Translations under genes and position numbers: made by a program
DNA from: JAAZHD01 sp012510895
GTDB lineage: Bacteria; Bacillota; Clostridia; Caldicoprobacterales; DTU083
Direction: 5' to 3'
Assembly: GCA_050951465.1 (NCBI GenBank)
Contig: JBMNJC010000014.1
Coordinates: 1 to 64,000 of the forward strand
Length of the DNA stretch: 64,000 nucleotides
Part shown: positions 27,659-35,684 of the stretch, in pieces
How positions within the stretch are numbered: the stretch's first letter is position 1
How the letters are laid out: each line of letters starts with the position of its first letter
Notes under the pieces: generated by a model
What the model was told of the DNA's origin: nothing
Seen by the model: the letters and a program-made list of their open reading frames with translations, nothing else
Database searches by the model: none

Positions 27659-28378
27659 TTATTTTGCCTCCCTGACCGGGTAATACTTTATAAACAGCTT
27701 TTCCAGATATGATCTGGAATCATCCGGATTATCTTTGTCAATATCCACCAAACATTTGATGGATCCATTGCCTAATAAACAGACCCTGTCGGATAACATT
27801 GCGATGTTTAATATATTATGACTTGAAACTATAATTGTTATATTTTTGTCGGACAGGCATTTCAGCGTTTCCATCAAGTGATTCAGGTTAACTATATCCA
27901 TGCCCAAATCAGGTTCATCCTACAAGACAATATCAGGTTCATGTATCAAGGCCATTATGAGTGCAAGTCTCTGTCTCATGCCCAGAGAAAGTCTGCCCGG
28001 CTTTACATTGCTCATACCTGTTAAATCATATTGATTTAGATACTCATCGGTTTTTCTTATGGCAGTTTTTTTATCAAAACCATACATCATCAAATGCTGC
28101 AATATGTTTCCATATACAGAAATATACGGATGAAATGATTGTTCTAACAGTATACCCATTTTTATTTTTTTACGGTTCTCAGGAGGATTTATAATAATCC
28201 TGCCTTTGTTTATTTTTAGCAATCCTGCTATACATTTTAATAAAGTAGTTTTTCCTGCACCATTAGGTCCTATTATCCCAAAAATTTCACCATTGCGTAC
28301 AGAAAAGGATACATCTTCAAGAGCGGTTTTTTCTTTATAAGTTTTTGTTATTCCCTCAACTTTTAATAAATATTGCAT
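27659..28378 (-). pseudogene. ABC transporter ATPase with in-frame TAG in Walker B
   Basis: The 240-codon frame is open except for one TAG at 27920-27922. Upstream are Walker A G-P-N-G-A-G-K-T-T, a Q-loop (LLEQSF), and the signature LSLGMRQR; the stop falls exactly in Walker B, reading D-I-V-L-stop-D-E-P-D, where TTG to TAG would be a single change. The downstream frame holds the D-loop and the switch histidine (IIVSSHN). The first part alone lacks the catalytic Glu, so the ATPase is probably inactive. It pairs with the permease at 26896-27657. Confidence 0.8.
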
Positions 28379-28687
28379 GCTCGTACACCTTCAATAAAAC
28401 TGATAAGTTTTTTCAGATGGGCTAAAATGATTATGTGTTTATATTTTATACTAAATAATATGCAAGCATCAAGCAAACCTGCATATGCGGACGTTGTAAA
28501 GTTGTTGCAGCCGAGACCGCAATATTCTCGGCTCTACTTAGCGTAGGTAGTTTTTCTTATGTGCATGAATTATAATCTTATGCGGAAAGGAGAACTGCTA
28601 AATTTCTCGTAAAATGGATATAGAGTTTTAAAAGGGTGCCTAAGACGATATGAATCAGTTCGAATATATGAAAGAAGGGATCGGAAG
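28379..28687. other. Divergent intergenic region
   Basis: Holds the upstream regions of the ABC pair and the HTH-SOR regulator. A small hairpin, AGCCGAGA/TCTCGGCT with a 9-base loop, lies at 28509-28533. No gene or known RNA is evident. Confidence 0.4.
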
Positions 28688-29275
28688 ATGAATCAATATG
28701 TTACCGGAGCTATGATAAAACGCTTGCGTGAAAATAGAAAAATGACGCAATTACAGCTGGCAGAAAAACTGAATGTCAGCGATAAATCGGTGTCAAAGTG
28801 GGAAAACGGGCGTGGATATCCGGATATTTCACTCATAGAATCGCTTGCCGAATCTTTGGGTGTTTCTGTAATCGAACTTATGTCCGGCGAGGACGTAGTG
28901 AATACCAACAGAGCGTTTAATATGCTTCGTATGAAATTTTATGTATGTCCGGTATGCGGAAATGTGATCCTTGGAACCGGAGAAGCTGTAATTAGCTGTC
29001 ATGGAATAGTGCTCCCTGCTTTGGAAGCAGAGATGCCGGATGATGAACATCGCATTATGATAGAAAAAAGCGAAGATGAGTATTACGTTGCAACTGCGCA
29101 TGATATGAGCAGAAAGCATTATATTTTCTTTATTGCTGCTGTAAAGGATGATGGCTGCGAGCTAAAGAAACTTTATCCGGAAGGCGGTGCTGAAGCCAGA
29201 TTTAAAATAAACCGGACAAAATGGCTGTATTATTATTGTAATAAACATGGCCTGTTCAAATTATCCGTTCGTTAA
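28688..29275 (+). CDS. XRE regulator fused to superoxide-reductase-like domain
   Basis: A 195-residue fusion. Residues 6-62 are a Cro/C1-type HTH (MTQLQLAEKLNVSDKSVSKWENG). Residues 83-195 match desulfoferrodoxin: C87-x2-C90 and C104-H105 at the small rubredoxin-like site, and all five centre II iron ligands, H121, H138, H144, C184 and H187 (YCNKHG). One Cys of the usual vicinal pair in centre I is His here. A GGAAG site stands before ATG 28688. Such a protein could sense superoxide or iron through its own redox site. A target is not shown, but the divergent ABC operon is a candidate. Confidence 0.8.
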   Translation: MNQYVTGAMIKRLRENRKMTQLQLAEKLNVSDKSVSKWENGRGYPDISLIESLAESLGVSVIELMSGEDVVNTNRAFNMLRMKFYVCPVCGNVILGTGEAVISCHGIVLPALEAEMPDDEHRIMIEKSEDEYYVATAHDMSRKHYIFFIAAVKDDGCELKKLYPEGGAEARFKINRTKWLYYYCNKHGLFKLSVR

Positions 29276-29352
29276 ATTTCCGGTTTCTATTGTTGTAACA
29301 GCAAACAGCCTGCTTCTTCGGGGCTAAAGAACACCAAAATTCAAGAAATGCT

Positions 29353-29398
29353 ATCCGCCGATTGATTAGGAATCCTTATTAATTGGCGGATTTTTTAT
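29353..29398 (+). terminator. Intrinsic terminator after the HTH-SOR gene
   Basis: TCCGCCGATT pairs with AATTGGCGGA (29381-29390), followed by TTTTTTATTC. Confidence 0.8.
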
Positions 29399-29702
29399 TC
29401 TTAAAAAAGGATGTATTGCGTAAAATTTTACATAGATTTAACCTTAACCTGCCATTTGCAGGTAAGCTAAGAACTTTGTTTATATGCTGTAATGAAAACG
29501 GTAAGGCGGATGTAAAAATCGATTGTTAAGCAAGCCCGGAAAGGGTACAATGATTATAGTTACATTTAAACGCGGCAAATAAAACCGAATAGCAACCCAA
29601 GAAAACAGTCTGAGCTGACCAAGTCAGCCAAAGATGCAAAGTATTTGATGCAAATTAAAGTTAAATTAATACCAAGTATAAAGAAAGAGGGAGTGATAAA
29701 CC
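29399..29702. other. Intergenic region before the amidohydrolase
   Basis: No gene, known RNA or strong promoter was recognised. AT-rich leader with a GAGGGAG site directly before the ATG at 29703. Confidence 0.4.
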
Positions 29703-30716
29703 ATGACAGGACCATTTGATGAATTCCGGGATTTCGGCTATGAGAAAGAATTAAACGAAAAATTCAGAGACCGCATACCTGACCGGATATTTGACACACA
29801 CCTTCATAATGATTTTATTCAAGTGCCTCCATATCCGTCCAGAGATGATGACCCGGCTAAAGATCCGTTTTTTCCTGAGTGGGAGATGCGCCTGAAGGAG
29901 TTAATGGGGAAAACCGTGCAGCATACAGGAATGCTGCTTCCAAGAGGTGTTAGTATACATCGCCCGGATCTTAAAACCCTTAATGATGAAAATTTTTATC
30001 AATGCAAGCTTGCTGCATTTTACGGATATAAGGCAGGCATCCTTATCGATCCGTCAATTTATACATACGAAACACTTAACGATTTTATTGATGAATGCCC
30101 CGGAGTGGGAATGCTTAAACCCTATTTAGAATTATCATGTAAAGAGGATAAGTTTGAATCTGATATATTTGATTTTGCGCCTCTTTGGATGTGGCAAATT
30201 GCACACGAAAGAAAAATCCCGGTAATGCTGCACTTATCTCATTATAGAAATCAACTTGATGATCCTGCCAACATCAGGCAATTAAGAGAAATCAGCCGTG
30301 ATTATCCAGACGCCAAAATAATACTTGCACATTGTGCGCTGGGCCATAACCCGTACAGGCTTAAGTCCGGACTCATTAAAATAAGAGACCTTCCCAATGT
30401 TTATTTTGATTGTTCAGGTGTTGCAGAAGCTTTATCCATATATTATGTGCTTAAGGTTTTCGGCCCCCGCAGGCTTATGTACGGCAGTGACGGTTATAAC
30501 TATGGCATTCGCCTGAATCGCTGCTTTGCCTTCGGGCCCTCATTCGCAGGATTGCATTTTGCACTTATGAGACCTGAAGAAAGAGGAAAGCGTGTGTTTC
30601 TCTGCAGTTCATTTGAAGGGCTAGAAGCGCTGTTTGCAGCCGGCGAAATTTACGGGCTCGACAGGGAACAATGGGAAGATATTTTCCATAATAATGCGGT
30701 TAGAATATATGAATAG
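29703..30716 (+). CDS. Amidohydrolase family protein
   Basis: A 337-residue metal-dependent hydrolase of the amidohydrolase 2 type (TIM-barrel). The metal sites are visible as D-T-H-L-H near residue 32, then MLHLSHY and ILAHCAL histidines, and the catalytic Asp in YGSDGYNYG. Family members decarboxylate or hydrolyse small cyclic or aromatic compounds; the substrate here is unknown. It faces the FAD-dependent oxidoreductase across a bidirectional terminator, so it is a single-gene unit. AGAGGGAG precedes the ATG. Confidence 0.8.
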   Translation: MTGPFDEFRDFGYEKELNEKFRDRIPDRIFDTHLHNDFIQVPPYPSRDDDPAKDPFFPEWEMRLKELMGKTVQHTGMLLPRGVSIHRPDLKTLNDENFYQCKLAAFYGYKAGILIDPSIYTYETLNDFIDECPGVGMLKPYLELSCKEDKFESDIFDFAPLWMWQIAHERKIPVMLHLSHYRNQLDDPANIRQLREISRDYPDAKIILAHCALGHNPYRLKSGLIKIRDLPNVYFDCSGVAEALSIYYVLKVFGPRRLMYGSDGYNYGIRLNRCFAFGPSFAGLHFALMRPEERGKRVFLCSSFEGLEALFAAGEIYGLDREQWEDIFHNNAVRIYE

Positions 30717-30764
30717 GGTTTTAGTTAAGCGATCAAAAGGGACATTTCCACAATGAGGTAAACA

Positions 30765-30803
30765 AAAGGCTGTCAACAGATCAAAGAACTATTGACAGCC
30801 TTT
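30765..30803. terminator. Bidirectional terminator between convergent genes
   Basis: A perfect 12-bp stem, AAAGGCTGTCAA/TTGACAGCCTTT, between the converging genes. The A- and T-rich bases at the stem ends serve both strands. Confidence 0.85.
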
Positions 30804-30835
30804 ACTATGAAAATTATATACTGACCTTTATCGGT

Positions 30836-32176
30836 TTACAGAATTATGGACCCGCCCTTTTTCAGCTCATTGCGCAATAAGTTTGTATCTATATTCCAGA
30901 TTTCTTTATCAGTTGAAACGGCAATATATGCTGCAACTCCTGCTGCTTCACCGATCTGGTTTAAGTTTACCATAACCCGCACTGCCCCAAAGGCACCTTC
31001 ATCAGCATTTATCATCCTGCCTGCTATTATCAGATTGGCAAATTTCCTTTGGACCAGAGCCCTAAAGGGTACCTGATAATATTCCGCATATCCGTTGTCC
31101 TTTCTCCATCTGCGCCTAATTGGAGGACCTGTTCTGTCGTTAAAGATTATCTCTTCTCCATCCAGTGACCGGAAGGTAATTCCCGCTCCCTTGGCATGGT
31201 GTATATCTACCCGGTATGTTCCATTGGCTATGGCATCATCGAAGTTTATCCCGTATAAAATATCGTGTTGATTCAATTTATAATCACTGTTAAAATGCCT
31301 GGTTTCACGTATGCCGATATGAGAACATATTGCAGCAATACGTGCAGGTTTATCCTTTTTGCCGCCGTATTTCTCCAGTATCTGCATAACCGCTTTTATC
31401 TGTTTTCTTCCTTCAATCTCTGCATATGTAAGGTCGTCTGCTTTGGAACAATCCACATTAAAGACATGGGTGTCTGCACGGAAGAAAAGGTTAGGTATGG
31501 ATGGAATAGGACCGCCCCATCCCCAATCTTCAGGCAAACCGAATTCACTTCCGTATTCCTGAAGCAGATTTTTAAGATTAATGCCTGACAGGTCGCCTAT
31601 CAGTTTAAATGTCGGAGTGGGAGGCTGCATAATATCATGGGTGTAACTGGGAAGCCCCAGGTCATGGGCCAGATCTCCGTCTCCTGAAGCATCAATAAAG
31701 AACTTGGCAAGGATTGCCTGCCGTCCGTTTTTGTTTTCCACGATTATTCCTTTAAGCTCTCCATTTTCTATGCAGGGAGCGCAATACATTGTGTGCAGGA
31801 AGGGCTGTATAGAGTTTTCTATGACCAGTTGATCAAGCTCAATTTTGAGAAGTTCGGTATCCAGACGGAATGCTGAGTTTACATTGCTGATTTCTTCACA
31901 GCCTCCCTGGCTTTTTAAGCGTTCTATGGTTTCAAGGGTCAAACCGGCTATTATCTGCTTGCTGCCGCTTATGTTATGCAGGCTGTGCCAAACATTGACC
32001 ATGCCAGATGTGGCGGTACCGCCGAAACAGTTCTGTTTTTCGATAACAGCCACCTTAGCTCCCAGCCTGGCCGCCCGTACAGCTGCAAAAACACCTGTAC
32101 AGCTTCCTCCAATAACACAGATGTCAACTTCCGCTGCCACCTTAATATCTTTCGCAGGTTCTTTAATAGTTTTCAA
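30836..32176 (-). CDS. FAD-dependent oxidoreductase
   Basis: A 446-residue flavoprotein of the FAD_oxidored (PF12831) type. The N-terminal Rossmann dinucleotide motif is C-V-I-G-G-S-C-T-G-V-F-A, in which the usual G-x-G-x2-G reads G-G-S-C-T-G, followed by the acidic end of strand two (VIEK) and GGTATSG. It ends with an FAD-binding G-R-M-I-N-A-D and the ANQIGEAAGVAAY-like segment. I chose TTG 32176 because AAGGGG lies eight bases upstream and homologues begin at the residues MKTIKEPA; upstream ATG codons at 32194 and 32197 lack such a site. The substrate is unknown. It stands alone on the minus strand. Confidence 0.8.
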   Translation of the reverse strand: MKTIKEPAKDIKVAAEVDICVIGGSCTGVFAAVRAARLGAKVAVIEKQNCFGGTATSGMVNVWHSLHNISGSKQIIAGLTLETIERLKSQGGCEEISNVNSAFRLDTELLKIELDQLVIENSIQPFLHTMYCAPCIENGELKGIIVENKNGRQAILAKFFIDASGDGDLAHDLGLPSYTHDIMQPPTPTFKLIGDLSGINLKNLLQEYGSEFGLPEDWGWGGPIPSIPNLFFRADTHVFNVDCSKADDLTYAEIEGRKQIKAVMQILEKYGGKKDKPARIAAICSHIGIRETRHFNSDYKLNQHDILYGINFDDAIANGTYRVDIHHAKGAGITFRSLDGEEIIFNDRTGPPIRRRWRKDNGYAEYYQVPFRALVQRKFANLIIAGRMINADEGAFGAVRVMVNLNQIGEAAGVAAYIAVSTDKEIWNIDTNLLRNELKKGGSIIL

Positions 32177-32217
32177 GATGTACACCCCTTTCATCATTCA
32201 TTGCATCTTGTTATATC

Positions 32218-32264
32218 AGAAAGAGCTGTTGAAAACCGAATGAAGGCTTTCAACAGCTCTTTCT
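32218..32264 (-). terminator. Terminator after the HEAT-repeat gene
   Basis: A perfect 17-bp inverted repeat (32218-32234 with 32248-32264, 13-base loop) immediately past the HEAT gene stop. Confidence 0.75.
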
Positions 32265-32274
32265 GTGAAAGGAA

Positions 32275-32601
32275 TTAGTTTGTGTTTAAATATTTCAGAA
32301 CTTCTCTGGCCTTATCTGCAACCGCAGTATCTGTATCACGAACAAGGCTCTTAACATGTTCTATCGCATTTTTATTATTCAGTTTCTGCAGTGCTTCCAT
32401 GGTAGCAATTTTAACATCTGAGCTGCGGTCTCTCAGGCAGGTTATAAGGTAGTTGAAAGCATGTTCATCTTCTACTGAACCCAGTGCTTTTATTGCAGCC
32501 AGCCGAAGTTCGGGTTTTTTGGAACGCGCAGCTTTCACCAGCTTTTCTGCTTTGCCTTTCTGCTCCCACTTTGCTATTTTCTCTTTTGTCAGACCTAACA
32601 T
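32275..32601 (-). CDS. HEAT repeat protein
   Basis: A 108-residue all-helical protein. It has about three HEAT repeats, seen in ELRLAAIKALGSVED, DVKIATMEALQKLNN and AVADKAREVLKYL, each with the usual D/E-x-R-x-A-A pattern. Such small HEAT proteins are scaffolds for protein contacts; no enzymatic site is present. It is a short single-gene unit, upstream on the minus strand of the oxidoreductase and separated from it by a terminator. The ATG lies behind an AGGGGTGA site. Confidence 0.8.
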   Translation of the reverse strand: MLGLTKEKIAKWEQKGKAEKLVKAARSKKPELRLAAIKALGSVEDEHAFNYLITCLRDRSSDVKIATMEALQKLNNKNAIEHVKSLVRDTDTAVADKAREVLKYLNTN

Positions 32602-33002
32602 TATATCACCCCTGATTGTGTAGTTTTAATTATATAGCCACTATTATAACACTTTTTTATGATTTATGTGTAAATAATGAGTAAAGATTTTATGTTTTTT
32701 TAGTATTTTATACAAGATTGGATAAAAAAATAGATTACTAATATATAATAAGGTCAGGCGGACGATTTACACTGCTGCACCTCCCGTCTGCAGGCAGAAA
32801 AATATGTTTAGTAATTAATATAACCTGCAGGCTGTGTAGACAAATGCATATTATTTACATGGGAAGATAATTATGATAGTATACCTCTTAAGGATTTCAA
32901 GCTGAGAGAGGCACAGGCTCTTTTCTTTCGTACATAATAGTTTGAGGGCCTTTGGTATAATAATAAATTTGGTATTATCTGAAGTGCAAGGAGCGAAAAT
33001 AT
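32602..33002. other. AT-rich intergenic region
   Basis: Divergent region of 400 bases between the HEAT gene and the MetRS-like gene. Contains AT-rich blocks and weak promoter-like TATAAT at about 32956. No T-box, riboswitch or gene was recognised. Confidence 0.4.
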
Positions 33003-35007
33003 ATGACCGTTGTTAACGAAAGACCGAAATTTCCTAAAAGAGCTGTAATCACCGGAGGAATGCCCTATGGAAATAAGGAGCTGCATTTTGGGCACATTGG
33101 CGGTGTTTTCATACATGCCGATGCATTTGCCAGGTTTTTAAGGGACAGAATCGGAGAGGAAAATGTAATTTTTGTTTCAGGTACAGATTGTTACGGCTCG
33201 CCAATTTCTGAAACCTATCGTCAGTTAAAAGAAAGTGGGCAGATTGACTGTTCCATCGAAGAGTTTGTAGAACGCAACCACAAGCTGCAGAAAAAAACTT
33301 TGGAGAAATATAATATAAGCCTTAATTTATTTGCTGCATCGGGGCTTGGTGAAGCTAAAGAAATTCATGCACAGGTATCCGAAGAAGTATTTAACCGTTT
33401 ATACGAAAACGGATATCTTAGTAAAACCACAACGCTTCAGTTCTATGACCCGGAACTGGGAGTGTTTTTAAACGGACGGCAGGTAGAAGGACGCTGCCCT
33501 ATTGAAGGATGCCGGTCTGAAAAGGGATATGCAGATGAATGCTCATTGGGACATCAATATATGCCCTCTGAGCTGATTAATCCCCGCAGCAGGCTTACCG
33601 GCAAAATACCGGCTCTGAAAGAAACCACCAACTGGTATTTTAAACTGGAGGAATTTCAGGATCTTCTGCAGGAATGGGTTGACTACCTGAAAACCCTGCC
33701 AAATACTCGTCCTTTGCTTACCAATATTCTGCAGGAGTTTTTAAAGCCCCCGGTTATATATGTTAAAAAGGAGTTCAAAGAGGATATAGAACTTCTTAAA
33801 GAGTCTTTGCCGGAATTCAGAATAGAGGATGAAGAGGGGAAGACCTCATTTGAGATGGTTTTTGACAATCTGAAGGACAGAGAGAAGGCTTGTAATGTCC
33901 TCACGGAAAAGGGTATTTTCTTCAGAACGGGAAAGACTCTGGTACCTTTCCGCTTAACCGGCAATGTGGAGTGGGGAGTACCGGCGCCGGAAAAGGAAGG
34001 GGTTAAGGGCCTGACCTTTTGGGTATGGCCGGAATCCCTCTGGGCACCTATTTCTTTTACCAAGACTTACTTAAAAATGAAAAGCAATTCTGCTGACAGC
34101 GCAGCAGAAGATGAATGGGAGAAATGGTGGTGTTCTCCTGACACCGGTATTTATCAATTTATTGGCGAAGACAATATATATTTTTACGGCCTGGCGCAAA
34201 TGGCGATGTTTATGGCACTGCAGGGAAGCAATCCCACCATACATCCTAAGGAAGGACAATTGCAGTTATCCACCCTGATAGCCAACAGCCATGTGCTGTT
34301 CCTGGACAAAAAGGCCAGCAGCAGCGGCGAAATAAAGCCGCCCATGGCGGATGAATTATTGGATTACTACACGCCTGAGCAGCTTAGGGCACACTTTTTA
34401 GGACTGGGTCTTGGGATCCGAAGCGTAAGTTTCCAACCGAAACCCTTAAATCCAAAAGCAAATGAAAGAGATGGAGATCCTGCCCTGAAGGAAGGAAATC
34501 TGCTGACCAATGTATTAAACCGCATTGCCCGTTCCTGTTTCTATACTTCTCAAAAATACTATGACGGCAGGGCTGCCTGTCGGAGAAGTAAGCCCTCAGG
34601 TGCTTGAGGAGGCCAAAAACACCATATTGGAATATGAAAATCTTATGTACAGATACGAGTTCCACAACATTATGAATTTAATGGACACCTATATACGAAA
34701 TGCTAACAAGTATTGGGCAAGCGGAATGAAAGAGGTTAAGGATACAGGAAATATGGAACTGCAGAAGCAGATAGTAATTGATGCCTTCCATATGCTCAGA
34801 ACCTCCATTGTGCTCATGCATCCCATTGCTCCGGAAGGAACGGAAATGGTATGCGAATATTTAGGATTCGGGAAAGAATTTTGGAGCTGGGATCGAATAT
34901 TCGACACCGTATATGACTTTATGGAGGATCCTGAAGAACATCGCCTTAAAACCTTGGAATCAAGGGTTGACTTCTTCAAAAAGCATGAAAGTCAACTGAA
35001 GTTCTAA
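33003..35007 (+). pseudogene. Methionyl-tRNA synthetase-like protein with one frameshift
   Basis: Reading 33003-34560 and then a +1-shifted frame to 35007 gives about 668 residues of a class I synthetase of the MetG type. The HIGH site is H28-F-G-H31, with Met-pocket-like GGMPYGNKELH upstream, and a C-x4-C zinc knuckle (CPIEGC) is present. The KMSKS region is degenerate: the family K-M-S-K-S is replaced by D-K-K-A-S-S-S. A single G deletion in the GGG near 34573 restores the frame into the helical anticodon-binding domain. It is likely a paralogue rather than the housekeeping MetRS. The frameshift may be a sequencing error, because the rest of the frame is well conserved. An AAGGAGC site precedes the ATG. 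Confidence 0.7.
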
Positions 35008-35040
35008 AAAATATATATTGGGGAGGGGTGCATCAGGCTT

Positions 35041-35511
35041 ATGGAAAATAACGATAAAGTAAAAAAGTTAAAAGAAAAGGGTGCCACCGTATGGCAGGAG
35101 TTTAAAGAGTTTTCTCTTAAAGGCAATGTAGTGGATCTGGCAGTTGGTGTTATTATAGGCGGTGCTTTCGGTAAAATTGTCACCTCTCTGGTAAATGACG
35201 TTATCACACCTTTGCTTGGTATTCTCACAGGCGGCATTGATTTGTCCCAGGCCAGATGGGTAATCAGGGAAGCCGTAGGGGATACCCTCCCTGAGCTGTC
35301 TATGAATTACGGAATTTTTCTGCAGAATATTATTGACTTCTTCATTATCGCTGCTTCCATCTTTTTGGTCATTCGACTTTTTAACAGGCTGAAGAAGAAA
35401 GAGGAGAAAAAAGAGGAAGTTCAGCCGCCGCCTGAACCGGCACCCAGTAAGGAAGAACTGCTTCTTACCGAAATAAGGGATCTTCTGAAAGATATGAAAG
35501 AAAACAATTGA
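35041..35511 (+). CDS. mscL: Large-conductance mechanosensitive channel
   Basis: A 156-residue inner-membrane channel that opens under membrane tension as an osmotic safety valve. TM1 ([22 protein letters not shown]) has the pore motif and TM2 ([19 protein letters not shown]) precedes a lysine-rich helix. The C-terminal bundle is proline/glutamate rich. A GGGAGGGG-type site lies before ATG 35041. It lies between metG-like and nrdJ, with its own terminator, so it is a stand-alone gene or transcribed with the upstream gene. Confidence 0.95.
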   Translation: MENNDKVKKLKEKGATVWQEFKEFSLKGNVVDLAVGVIIGGAFGKIVTSLVNDVITPLLGILTGGIDLSQARWVIREAVGDTLPELSMNYGIFLQNIIDFFIIAASIFLVIRLFNRLKKKEEKKEEVQPPPEPAPSKEELLLTEIRDLLKDMKENN

Positions 35512-35541
35512 ACGGAAAAAATTAAATCATTATACTGAATA

Positions 35542-35580
35542 TGGGGTGTTGCAAGTTTTTATGTAATACCTCATTTTCTT
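35542..35580 (+). terminator. Terminator after mscL
   Basis: TGGGGTGTTGCA pairs with TGTAATACCTCA (three G-U pairs), followed by TTTTCTT. Confidence 0.6.
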
Positions 35581-35618
35581 GTTGCAATGCTACAACTAGT
35601 ATATTACAATATAATCAC

Positions 35619-35634
35619 ATACTATATATTGTGA
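35619..35634 (+). promoter_or_regulatory. Putative NrdR box before nrdJ
   Basis: ATACTATATATTGTGA differs little from the NrdR consensus ACACWATATATWGTGT. It lies 50 bases before the nrdJ start and just after a possible -10 (TATAAT at 35610-35615). I do not see the second box usually found one or more helical turns away. Confidence 0.45.
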
Positions 35635-35684
35635 TCGACTTGTTATCGGATGCACTTATAAACTAAAGTACGATGGAGGGCGCA

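Noticed and set aside
35594..35609. Second NrdR box paired with 35619-35634
   Set aside because: The stretch AACTAGTATATTACAA is too weak and its centre distance of 25 bases does not fit the usual spacing.
35512..35684. Cobalamin riboswitch before nrdJ
   Set aside because: The intergenic space is about 170 bases and already holds the mscL terminator and promoter; no B12-box pattern was found.
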